64,000 nucleotides of DNA, taken from NCBI GenBank assembly GCA_964620445.1, contig CAZUHB010000019.1:1-64000 (forward strand), written 5' to 3'. The translations under genes and the position numbers were made by a program. This document shows positions 19,378 through 27,361 of the stretch, piece after piece; the stretch's first letter is position 1, and the number at the start of each line of letters is the position of its first letter. Source of the stretch: CAZUHB01 sp964620445. Its GTDB lineage: Bacteria; Planctomycetota; B15-G4; CAYZWU01. A model generated the notes under the pieces. The model had not been told where the DNA came from. It saw only the letters and a program-made list of their open reading frames with translations, and did not search any database.

Positions 19378-21105
19378 TCAATGGGGTTGTGCGATGCGAA
19401 TGCGTCGATTCTTCTGATCGAAGGTGAGCGAAAAGGAGCGCAGGAATTCCGATCCTGCCGAGGCGTGCCGTGCGCTGTCGTTGAAGTCGACCACCGGCTC
19501 CTGAATCGTGTGGCCCCCGAACAGGGCGGGCGCTTCGATCGGCGTCGGCCTGAGCCGGCTCGGTAGCACGAGACTTTTCGTCGATCCCGAATCGATGCAC
19601 GTCTCGACGTTGACCGGACCGAGGGTGATCAACGCAAAGGGAGAATCGTCTTTGATGATCAAGTCGAGGACTTCTTTGCCGTCGGGAAAGAGGAGCTGGC
19701 CCCGTTCGACGATCACGCGCTTCTCGGGATAATCGAGAGTCAGAAGACAATCGGCGAAGAGGCGGAAACCGAGCACACCGACCGGCTGGTCCGTCGACCG
19801 GCTCGAATCACCGAGACTTCCGAGACGACCTTCGACACCGGAGAAGACCGCACTGCCGATCGAGAGCGTTTCTATGACCACTCCCAGGGACGGAACGGGC
19901 TGCACCGGATCTTTACCGCCTTTTGCGCCGTGCCTCTCCGGGGCGAGTCCGATCTCCCCGGCAAAGTCGCTGTCGAGCAGAGTGTAGGGTGTTGCCGTGT
20001 CGAGATAGAAGCGGAATGGCCCTTTGCCATTGATGGCCGCTTCGACCACGGGTTTGCCGTCCGCCATCTCCATTGCTTGAAAAACGGGATTCCAGGGCAG
20101 GTCGGTCTTGTCGGGCGGCTCGGTCGAAGGTTGCCCGATCGTCGCATCCGTCCCCGATGGGCCAAGCGTACCCTTTTCCCGCGATCGATCCGATCGGAAC
20201 TGGACACGTTTGTTTTTCTGGTCGAAGGTCAAAACAAAATTTTGCAGGATCTCGTAGCCCACGTTGGCTTGCGGGAAAAGGTCGGCGAAGTAGACCATGG
20301 GGCGAGAAACGGTTTGGCCCGCCAGCGAGAGATCCCCATCGGCACGGGCCTTCGAGATCTCGACCTCGTTGAAGCGGGTCCTGGCCGTTCCTGCCGCGAC
20401 AGGCTCCGATTCGAGAGCGAGCCGGTCCTTGGCTTCCAGCGGGACCATGAGTCCGCCGCGCGATCCTGTATCCACGTCGGCGGTGAATGTACGTCCGGCG
20501 AGGGTCATCTCGATCGAAGGGATTTCGTCTTTCCCGGAGAAGACCACGCAATGTTCCTCTTTGCCGCGCAGTAGGCCCTTCTCCAGCGTGATCGTGCTCC
20601 GAGGGTAATCTATGGTGAGAAGACAATCGGCAAAGAGCCCGAAGCAAAGGATGCCCAGGATCGGCGGGCCCGAATCGGGTTGTTCCCGTCGGTAGTCCCC
20701 GGCAAGCGCGTCGATCCCCGAAAAGGTCGCCTCGCCCAGGTCGAGCGAGTCGATACGAACGACCTCGACTTCGCGTCTGTTGCGTCCACTGCCGTCTCCT
20801 GCCAGGACCGTGCCCGTGGCCCGCAGGCCGAAATGCTCCACCAGGCTCTGGTCGATCCGTGCGTGGCCCGCGGCGCACGTGTCGATCAGGAAATGGAAGG
20901 GCCCCTCGTTGTTGACGAGGACCTTCACGACCGGATTTCCTGATCGATGGTTCATGGCCACGTGCGTGGGACTCGTTGCCAGGAGGGTTTTTATCGGTCC
21001 AGGTGATGAGGGCTCTGAGTGCGGAACCGCCTGTCCTGCGGTTGAAAGCCAGACAATAGCCAGCATCAGCATTGGGACGGCTGCCAGGGTGAGAGGTTTC
21101 ATCAA
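19378..21105 (-). CDS. Secreted tandem aspartyl-protease-like (retropepsin-fold) protein
   Basis: A signal peptide (PMLMLAIVWLSTAGQA) precedes two similar halves, each made of two retropepsin-like lobes. The four active-site loops read DTC (Asp75), DTG (Asp212), DTA (Asp369) and DSG (Asp505), each after a hydrophobic strand as in FLIDT or FYLDT. The repeated strands FGLFADCLLTIDYP and FRLFADCLLTLDYP confirm the duplication. Only two loops keep the glycine of the D(T/S)G motif, so each half may have one good and one altered site. Whether it cuts protein is unknown. It lies just upstream of the met operon promoter but has no functional link that I can see. Confidence 0.78.
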   Translation of the reverse strand: MMKPLTLAAVPMLMLAIVWLSTAGQAVPHSEPSSPGPIKTLLATSPTHVAMNHRSGNPVVKVLVNNEGPFHFLIDTCAAGHARIDQSLVEHFGLRATGTVLAGDGSGRNRREVEVVRIDSLDLGEATFSGIDALAGDYRREQPDSGPPILGILCFGLFADCLLTIDYPRSTITLEKGLLRGKEEHCVVFSGKDEIPSIEMTLAGRTFTADVDTGSRGGLMVPLEAKDRLALESEPVAAGTARTRFNEVEISKARADGDLSLAGQTVSRPMVYFADLFPQANVGYEILQNFVLTFDQKNKRVQFRSDRSREKGTLGPSGTDATIGQPSTEPPDKTDLPWNPVFQAMEMADGKPVVEAAINGKGPFRFYLDTATPYTLLDSDFAGEIGLAPERHGAKGGKDPVQPVPSLGVVIETLSIGSAVFSGVEGRLGSLGDSSRSTDQPVGVLGFRLFADCLLTLDYPEKRVIVERGQLLFPDGKEVLDLIIKDDSPFALITLGPVNVETCIDSGSTKSLVLPSRLRPTPIEAPALFGGHTIQEPVVDFNDSARHASAGSEFLRSFSLTFDQKNRRIRIAQPH

Positions 21106-21299
21106 TAGTCCTTTTATCCGGAAACCATGACCGACCGGGGGGAAGGCCAGCCACCGGGTTTATATACGAAGGATGTTCCATGGACCTTGCGGGCTTTCGA
21201 AAAAAAAAATCAGCCCAGCCGACGCCCTCGTTGAGGTCGACGCCCATTCGCATTAGCATGGCGTCCGGTCGGATCGGAGAAAAAATCTTGCAGGAAAAT

Positions 21300-21974
21300 A
21301 TGGGCGGATACTATTCGGACAAGCTGTCCGCACAACGGTTGAGACTCTGTTACGAGATCGCTCCCCCTCGCGTTCGGCAGTACCTCGAGGCCGAAATCGC
21401 TTTCGTGCTCGAAGGAGCCGAGCGAGCCAGTTCCGTCCTCGAACTCGGGTGCGGGTACGGCCGCATTCTGGACCGGCTTCTCGCACCCGGTCGCGAACTG
21501 GTGGGTATCGACACCTCCCTGGACAGTCTGCGACTGGCCGCCGAATCGATCGGCCCTGATCATGGATGCCGTCTCATCGCCATGAACGCGGCGTCTCTCG
21601 GATTCGGCCACGATCTGTTCGACCTGGTCCTCTGCCTCCAGAACGGACTCTCCGCGTTCCGGGTCAACCAGCGGGCCGTCGTGACAGAGGCTATCCGCGT
21701 CACGCGCCCCGGCGGGAGTGTTTTCTTATCTTCTTATCTGAAAAAGTTTTGGGTTGATCGACTCGCGTGGTTCCGGCTTCAGTCCGAAGAGGGTCTTCTC
21801 GGTGAGATCGACGAGGATGCCACGGGAGACGGTATCATTGTCTGTTCCGACGGTTTTGTGGCCACCACGCTCGACAGGGATGATTTCGCCCGATTGCTTC
21901 ATGGTCTCGACGTTGATTTCTCCTTCCTCGAGATAGACGATTCGTGCCTGTTCTGCACAGTAACCGTGCGCTGA
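21300..21974 (+). CDS. Class I SAM-dependent methyltransferase
   Basis: Motif I is LELGCGYGR near residue 42, motif II follows as LVGIDTS, and later strands read FDLVLCLQNGLSAF and VTRPGGSVFLSSY. These place it among Rossmann-fold methyltransferases using S-adenosylmethionine. I chose the ATG at 21300 (MGGYYSDKL) because AGGA precedes it and this is the usual start in relatives; the open frame runs back to 21180. Substrate is unknown. A hairpin with a T-run about 60 bases after the stop probably ends its transcript. Confidence 0.83.
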   Translation: MGGYYSDKLSAQRLRLCYEIAPPRVRQYLEAEIAFVLEGAERASSVLELGCGYGRILDRLLAPGRELVGIDTSLDSLRLAAESIGPDHGCRLIAMNAASLGFGHDLFDLVLCLQNGLSAFRVNQRAVVTEAIRVTRPGGSVFLSSYLKKFWVDRLAWFRLQSEEGLLGEIDEDATGDGIIVCSDGFVATTLDRDDFARLLHGLDVDFSFLEIDDSCLFCTVTVR

Positions 21975-22032
21975 TCGTCACGCCTCTTGACCCTGTTTTC
22001 ATGCTGCTTTCGGGTGGTAATCATTTCAGTTA

Positions 22033-22075
22033 ACTTTGATGAATGCCGATACATTCATCAAGGTACATTTTTTTA
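22033..22075 (+). terminator. Hairpin with T-run between methyltransferase and HPt gene
   Basis: TTGATGAAT (22036-22044) and ATTCATCAA (22053-22061) pair perfectly across an 8-base loop; the stem can extend by three pairs. CATTTTTTTA follows. It fits a Rho-independent terminator for the methyltransferase, or an attenuator in the leader of the HPt gene. It also argues that the upstream in-frame ATG at 22036 is not the HPt start. Confidence 0.6.
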
Positions 22076-22089
22076 TGGAGGCTGGGGAG

Positions 22090-22437
22090 ATGAACGATGT
22101 TTTTGACAGGTCCGCCGCCCTCGCCGCGGTTGCGGGTGACGAGGAGTTCTTGAAGGAACTCGTCGGAATCTACTTCGAAAACTATCCCCAACAGCTCGGT
22201 GCGGTTCGCGAGGCGATCGAACAGAACAACTCGGAGATGCTGCAACACGCGGCTCACACGGTCAAGGGCACGGTGGGCAACTTCTGCTCTCAGAACTGCA
22301 TCGCCGCGGCTTTCAGGCTCGAACAGCTCGGCCGCGCGGGTAACTTGCATTCCGCCTGGGAAGCGATGGCCGTCCTGGAAGGCGAAGTTCTCCGTCTCAA
22401 CAACGCGCTCACCGACCTCATCTCCGAAAAGGTATAG
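22090..22437 (+). CDS. Stand-alone HPt histidine phosphotransfer protein
   Basis: The 115-residue protein is one HPt four-helix domain. The motif HAAHTVKGTVGNF holds the phospho-accepting His56 in H-x-x-K-G. The surrounding pattern (FLKELVGIYFENYPQQL, later RLEQLGRAGN) is typical. The ATG at 22090 has GGAGG eight bases upstream. HPt proteins carry phosphoryl groups between receiver domains. It lies 301 bases before an H-NOX gene and a receiver-containing pseudokinase, and may serve that receiver or the hybrid kinase at 9665; this is inference from position. Confidence 0.9.
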   Translation: MNDVFDRSAALAAVAGDEEFLKELVGIYFENYPQQLGAVREAIEQNNSEMLQHAAHTVKGTVGNFCSQNCIAAAFRLEQLGRAGNLHSAWEAMAVLEGEVLRLNNALTDLISEKV

Positions 22438-22738
22438 AGGGCGCGGAGCTCCGGCGCGGCCGCTGTCCGACTCCCTGCACAAGCGTTCCGCCTGCCGGTT
22501 TATCCGAATGCGCTTCCTATCCGATTTGTGCCCCTTATTTTCTTTCGATCCCCTGAGAATGGCTTCACTCCCGGCAACCCTTGTGCCGATAAAAAGATAA
22601 AATCGGGCGCTCTATCGGGCGTCGCGGCCGTGTTCGCAGTAAGACGGCCACCCTTGGATTCCGCGTTTCGTGGAACGCGGGCACCGGGGCGTCTTCTCTC
22701 CTTGATTTTCTGATGAGATGGAGATGGAGGAAAGGTCT
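22438..22738. other. Intergenic region before the H-NOX gene
   Basis: No gene that I can support. CCGCGTT and AACGCGG near 22665-22685 form a short stem without a T-run. I see no riboswitch or clear promoter. Confidence 0.4.
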
Positions 22739-23281
22739 ATGAAAGGCGTGATCAAGGAGTCCATTCAGGATTTCGTGGAGACCAAGTTCGGCCGCGAAGT
22801 CTGGCAAAAGGTCATGACCGACGCAGGCTGCAACGAGCCTGTTCTCGCGGTGTGTGGGGACTATTCGGACGAACTGAACACCGAACTGGTCAAAGCCCTC
22901 TCGAAGGTGTCCGACATGCCGATCGACGACGTCCTCGTCGAATTCGGCAAGTTCTGGATCCTGAGTGTGGGGCCCGAAGCGCATCCCGCCTATTACAGCC
23001 TGGCCGGAAATTCGCCGAGGGAGTTTCTTCTCAACATGAACTGGATGCATCAGAAAGCGCAATGGAACGGGGCCGGTGCCGCTCCGCCGCGATTCGAGTT
23101 CGAAGAGATGCCCGACGGCCGGCTTCTGATCCATTTCCTTTCGAAGGGCGGACTCTGCTCCGTGTTGAGAGGTCAGATACTCGGGGTGGGCATTCTGTGC
23201 GACTGCGCGCTCAATGTGCGCGAAGTGGCATGTAGAGAGAAGGGTGAGGCGCACTGCACGATGGAGGTCAGCATTCCATGA
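22739..23281 (+). CDS. H-NOX (haem-NO/O2-binding, HNOB) sensor protein with altered YxSxR motif
   Basis: The 180-residue protein has the size and pattern of a stand-alone H-NOX: MKGVIKESIQDFVETKFG at the start, the proximal haem ligand His104 in NWMHQKA, and the conserved APPRF following it. The YxSxR motif that holds the haem propionates reads F133-L-S135-K-G137, so only the serine is kept. Haem binding may therefore be weaker or lost. The ATG at 22739 has GGAGG upstream. The stop overlaps the next gene as ATGA; that gene begins with an HNOBA-like domain, the usual partner of H-NOX. It probably senses nitric oxide or another gas, if haem still binds. Confidence 0.88.
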   Translation: MKGVIKESIQDFVETKFGREVWQKVMTDAGCNEPVLAVCGDYSDELNTELVKALSKVSDMPIDDVLVEFGKFWILSVGPEAHPAYYSLAGNSPREFLLNMNWMHQKAQWNGAGAAPPRFEFEEMPDGRLLIHFLSKGGLCSVLRGQILGVGILCDCALNVREVACREKGEAHCTMEVSIP

Positions 23282-26200
23282 GCAAGAAGAACAACAATGT
23301 GGAGATCCACCTCGAATCTCTGAACGGCATGGCGCCATTCATCCTTGCCGCGGACGACGACCTGGTGATTACCTGGGCGAGTCCCGCCGTGCTGCAGCGG
23401 TTTGGCGGAGCGGTTGGACTCGAGGCTGCCGAGCTGCTCGAATTCGACGATCCGAAGGAGAAGATCACGGCAGACTCGGTCCAGGCCAACTGTGGTATGT
23501 ACCGCCGCTTCGCGCTTCTCGACGGTTTTCCGTCAACACCTCTCGCCGGGCGATGGATCGAGACGACGAAGAGCGAGACACCCCGAGAGCAGCCAGGCAA
23601 GAAGGGCCGGAAGAAACGGGGCGCCGCTTCGAAAGCTGAGCAGGCGAAGGGGGGATACGTTTTCCTGGCCACTCCCCACGTGAGCGGGAAACGCGATCTC
23701 GAGCTGAGACTGTTCACGTTCAAGGACTTCCCCCAGGACGGTTCCCTCGTCGACTATCTCATAATGAAAGACAAGTTCACGAATACGCTGAGCGCCATGA
23801 ACAGAGCACTGCGTACTCTGAAGAACCGCAGCCACCGCGTCGAGATCAGCGGCATGAGATCGGACAGGAACGTGGTGCGGTTGCAGCGGGAGATGGGCGC
23901 ACCGCGCCATTCCGATCGATCCGATCAGAGCGGCGAGAATGTCGATGCCAGCCAGACCCGGCCGACCGGCGTGGGGCAAGGATTTCCGATCCAGGGCACA
24001 GCGGTCTACACAGTTGACGTGGAGGGCCGCATCACGGGCATCAACGAAGCGTTCCACAAGATGACGGGCTACAGCGAGGTGGAGGTGCTCGGCAGAAACA
24101 GTACCCTGCTTCACGAGGAGCCTTTCGAGTTCTTCGTTCCCGAAAACGGCGACACTCTCGATGGCGACCAGTGCCGTCTCCGGACCAAGAACGGCCGGCG
24201 CCTTCTGGTGCTCAAGGGATCGAGCAAGGTGCGCGATCACCTGGGACACGTGACGGGAAGCGTGGAATCCTTCGTCGACGTGACCGCCCTGGGTGCGGCG
24301 ATCAACACGGCAAGGGAAGAAGGCGTTTCCGCTTCGGCTTTCGTGATCAACCGGAACCTCGAGGCCGAGGGTGCGATGCGCGGAATCGTCGAGATGCTCG
24401 GGCTGGTACTCCACTCCGACTTGAGGCCGGAGCAGTGCGAGCAGATCGGTTTGATCCGTTCATATTCGGACGTCCTTCTCGACCGGCTGAGCGACGTCGC
24501 CGACTCGATCAGGCTCCGGTCGGACAGCATCGAGCTCGACGTTCAGGATTTCAGCCTCCGCAGCCTGGTCGGGCAAGCAGCCGAGATTCCCTCCCAGCAA
24601 GCGCGCGAAAAGGGCGTATCGCTCGAATGCAATGTGGAGACCTCGGTTCCCGATGCCCTGAAGGGAGATCGCGGGCGGTTGCGCCGCGTGATGGGAAATA
24701 TCATGGGTAACGCCGTCCGCTTCACCGAGCGGGGCAGGATCGTTGTCACCGTCGAGGTGGAGTCCCGCACGGAGGAGAAAGTCCTTCTCCGGTTCATCGT
24801 GAGCGACACGGGGCAGGGCATGTCCGAGGAACGGAAACGGTCGATCATGGATTCCCTGGAGAGCGAGAATCCTTTTTGCGATGCCGGGGAGAAGGGGATC
24901 GGTCTCGGTCTTCTCATCTCGTCCCAGCTGGTCAGGCTCATGGGAGGGGGTCTCTGGTTCGAAAGTGAAGCCGGGAGAGGCAGTTCGTTCCACTTCAACG
25001 CCTATTTTGCACCCGGCCGGTTGGACATCGTCGATCATCGAAGGAGCCCCGGAGTCGACGAACGGAGGACGCCGGGAGAGGCCAACGCGCAGGCCCTCCG
25101 TGAGGCGCCTGTCGTTCCTGCACCGCAGCCGGTTTTCACCGAACCAGGTACAACGCGGCGCGACCCGCTTGCGCCCACCTCGAAACCGGTACGAGCCGAG
25201 GATCACACAACGCCCGGTGCGCCCGGACCGCAACGGACCGTCGAACAGATTCCGCCGCAGCCTCGCGCAGAGGATGCCCTGCAGTCCGCCACTGGCGTGC
25301 AAGTACTGACACGCCCGGCCGAAGAGCAAGCCTCCGTGCAAACAGTGGTCGAACCGGAGCAGCCGCAGGTGGCTGTCGAACCGCAAACGGCACCCGAACC
25401 GCAGACGACAACCGAACCGCAGGTGACAGTCGAGCCGCAAAGGGCAACCGAATCGCAGACAACGGTCGAACCGCAAACGTCAACCGAAGCACAGGTGACA
25501 GTCGAACCGCAAACGGCACCCGAGCCGCAGCACACCGCCGAACCGCAAGCAACCGTGGAACCTCGAGCAGCCGCCGAGCCGGAAGAGGCCGTTGCACGGC
25601 AATCCAAGCTCGAAGGGGAAGAACCGAAGACCGCCAGGGTTCAGGCCGAACAAGCGGCTGTTACACAAGAACTTGCCCAGAAGGTTGGCGTCGACAAGGT
25701 CCAACCGCAGCCTGATGTCGAGCTGGTCGAGGAGAAGGCAGAGAGTAAACCAGCCGAGCAGAAAACCACGCACGCGGCACAGCCGAAACTGGAGACGGTT
25801 GAAGAGATCAAGGACGAAGAACCGGCTCAGAAAGAAAATGACGATGAACTGGAATCATTCGTTGCGCGCTTCGACCCTCTGTCGCCGAGCTCGAAGACAG
25901 GTCGGATCAAGCAGCGGCTCGCCAATGCCGCTGCCGCGGAGGAAGCAGCCAAGCGAGCGGAAGAAGAACGTGCAAGGATCAAGGCCGCCGAAGAGGAAGC
26001 TTCCCGAGCGATAGGCGCCGAACTGGCCAGAAGGCAAGCTGCAGAAAGAGCCGAGATAGAAGCGTCTGAAAAAGCCGCAGCCGAAGAAGCCGCCGCCAAA
26101 GCCGCCGAAGAGGCCCAGAAGCGGGCGGCCGAAGAAGCCGAGAAGAAAGCCGCCGAAGCCGCCGTTGCCAAGGCCACCGAAGACGCAAAGCGGAAAGCAG

Positions 26201-27342
26201 CCGAGGAGGCCCAGAAACGGGCGGCCGAGGAAGCTGAGAAGAAAGCCGTCGAAGAAGCCGCCGCCAAGGCCGCCGAAGAAGCAAAACTGAAAGCCGCCCA
26301 AGAAGCGAAGCGGAAGGCCGCTGAAGACGCAAAACGAAAAGCCGCCGAAGAAGCCGCCGCCAAAGCCGCCGAAAATGAGAAACGCAAGGCCGCGGAGCAA
26401 GCTGCTGTCGAAGCCGCCAAGAAGCGCGGTGCTGAAGAAAGAGCTGCAAAAGAAGCTGCCGCCAAGGCTGCCAAAACCGCAAAGAAAAAAGCTGAAGAGC
26501 AAAAGGCGGAAAAATCCAGCGAGACTCAGAAGACAAAGAAGACAGCCGGCGGGGGGGAGATCGAAGAGGTTGTGAGTCAAGCCGCGGAGGACGCGCTGAA
26601 AAAGGCCATGACCGACGATTCCGCAAAGGAATCGGGCAGAGGGGCAGAAAGCAGCGCCAAGAAAGAGAAGATGACAACCAAGACGATCACTGTCCCCGTC
26701 TCCGCATCCGACGATCCCCCGAGCGCCGACGGTTCGTCGCCGGCGGATGGCTCGCAACAGAAGGCTGCTGAAAAGAAGGATCGAACCCCCGAGAAGCCGG
26801 AGCAGGAGCGTAAGGAGACCCGTTCCGGCCAAAAGGCAGAGTCGGAGATGGAGGCGCCGGAAGAAGCGCCCCGTGGCGAGACTGCAACCGAGGGCGAGGA
26901 GATAGATCCCGATGATCCGCTTCTCAACCTGCCGGTGCTCGTGGTCGACGACAACCGCAAGAACAGGCGGGAACTCAAGGCGATGTTGCGCGGCTGGAAC
27001 ATGAAGCCGACCGTGGTCAACGGAGGACGGGCCGCGCTCGCCGCATTGCGTCAGTCGATGCAGGCAGGCAAACCGTACGGTCTCATGCTGCTCGATGCCG
27101 AGATGCCCGAGATGGACGGTTTCCAGATCGCAGAGAAGATCAAGGAATCCGATCTCGACGTGGGTGAGATCATCATGCTCACATCCGACGACCAGCTCAT
27201 CGATTCGGCACGGCTCAAGGAACTGGGGATCGCCGCATGCCTCTGGATGCCGGTGAAACCCAAGGTCCTGCTTACGAAGATCACCCAGGTGATCGAGGCG
27301 GAGTTCGACAAGACCGACAGCCCGCCGGACGGAGAAAAGTAG
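23278..27342 (+). CDS. HNOBA-PAS hybrid histidine (pseudo)kinase with 600-residue low-complexity linker and receiver
   Basis: Order of parts: HNOBA-like domain (about 10-185; PLAGRWIE and GGYVFLATPHVSG), PAS (about 239-341), dimerisation helices (about 350-430), HATPase (about 440-560; N478 in GNAVRF, D510 in DTGQG, GLGL near 543), linker, and receiver (about 1216-1340; DD, Asp1273, and PVKP Lys). The H-box is degraded: where SHEIRTP is expected the sequence reads NLEAEGA, with Leu361 at the histidine position. Autophosphorylation on the normal site is thus impossible. The linker holds EPQ-rich repeats (about 687-765) and an Ala/Glu/Lys coiled coil (about 880-1085) like TolA domain II. The gene is coupled to H-NOX by ATGA overlap. 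No membrane segment is seen. Confidence 0.88.
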   Translation: MSKKNNNVEIHLESLNGMAPFILAADDDLVITWASPAVLQRFGGAVGLEAAELLEFDDPKEKITADSVQANCGMYRRFALLDGFPSTPLAGRWIETTKSETPREQPGKKGRKKRGAASKAEQAKGGYVFLATPHVSGKRDLELRLFTFKDFPQDGSLVDYLIMKDKFTNTLSAMNRALRTLKNRSHRVEISGMRSDRNVVRLQREMGAPRHSDRSDQSGENVDASQTRPTGVGQGFPIQGTAVYTVDVEGRITGINEAFHKMTGYSEVEVLGRNSTLLHEEPFEFFVPENGDTLDGDQCRLRTKNGRRLLVLKGSSKVRDHLGHVTGSVESFVDVTALGAAINTAREEGVSASAFVINRNLEAEGAMRGIVEMLGLVLHSDLRPEQCEQIGLIRSYSDVLLDRLSDVADSIRLRSDSIELDVQDFSLRSLVGQAAEIPSQQAREKGVSLECNVETSVPDALKGDRGRLRRVMGNIMGNAVRFTERGRIVVTVEVESRTEEKVLLRFIVSDTGQGMSEERKRSIMDSLESENPFCDAGEKGIGLGLLISSQLVRLMGGGLWFESEAGRGSSFHFNAYFAPGRLDIVDHRRSPGVDERRTPGEANAQALREAPVVPAPQPVFTEPGTTRRDPLAPTSKPVRAEDHTTPGAPGPQRTVEQIPPQPRAEDALQSATGVQVLTRPAEEQASVQTVVEPEQPQVAVEPQTAPEPQTTTEPQVTVEPQRATESQTTVEPQTSTEAQVTVEPQTAPEPQHTAEPQATVEPRAAAEPEEAVARQSKLEGEEPKTARVQAEQAAVTQELAQKVGVDKVQPQPDVELVEEKAESKPAEQKTTHAAQPKLETVEEIKDEEPAQKENDDELESFVARFDPLSPSSKTGRIKQRLANAAAAEEAAKRAEEERARIKAAEEEASRAIGAELARRQAAERAEIEASEKAAAEEAAAKAAEEAQKRAAEEAEKKAAEAAVAKATEDAKRKAAEEAQKRAAEEAEKKAVEEAAAKAAEEAKLKAAQEAKRKAAEDAKRKAAEEAAAKAAENEKRKAAEQAAVEAAKKRGAEERAAKEAAAKAAKTAKKKAEEQKAEKSSETQKTKKTAGGGEIEEVVSQAAEDALKKAMTDDSAKESGRGAESSAKKEKMTTKTITVPVSASDDPPSADGSSPADGSQQKAAEKKDRTPEKPEQERKETRSGQKAESEMEAPEEAPRGETATEGEEIDPDDPLLNLPVLVVDDNRKNRRELKAMLRGWNMKPTVVNGGRAALAALRQSMQAGKPYGLMLLDAEMPEMDGFQIAEKIKESDLDVGEIIMLTSDDQLIDSARLKELGIAACLWMPVKPKVLLTKITQVIEAEFDKTDSPPDGEK

Positions 27343-27361
27343 AAGAGCGAAGGGAGAGAAA

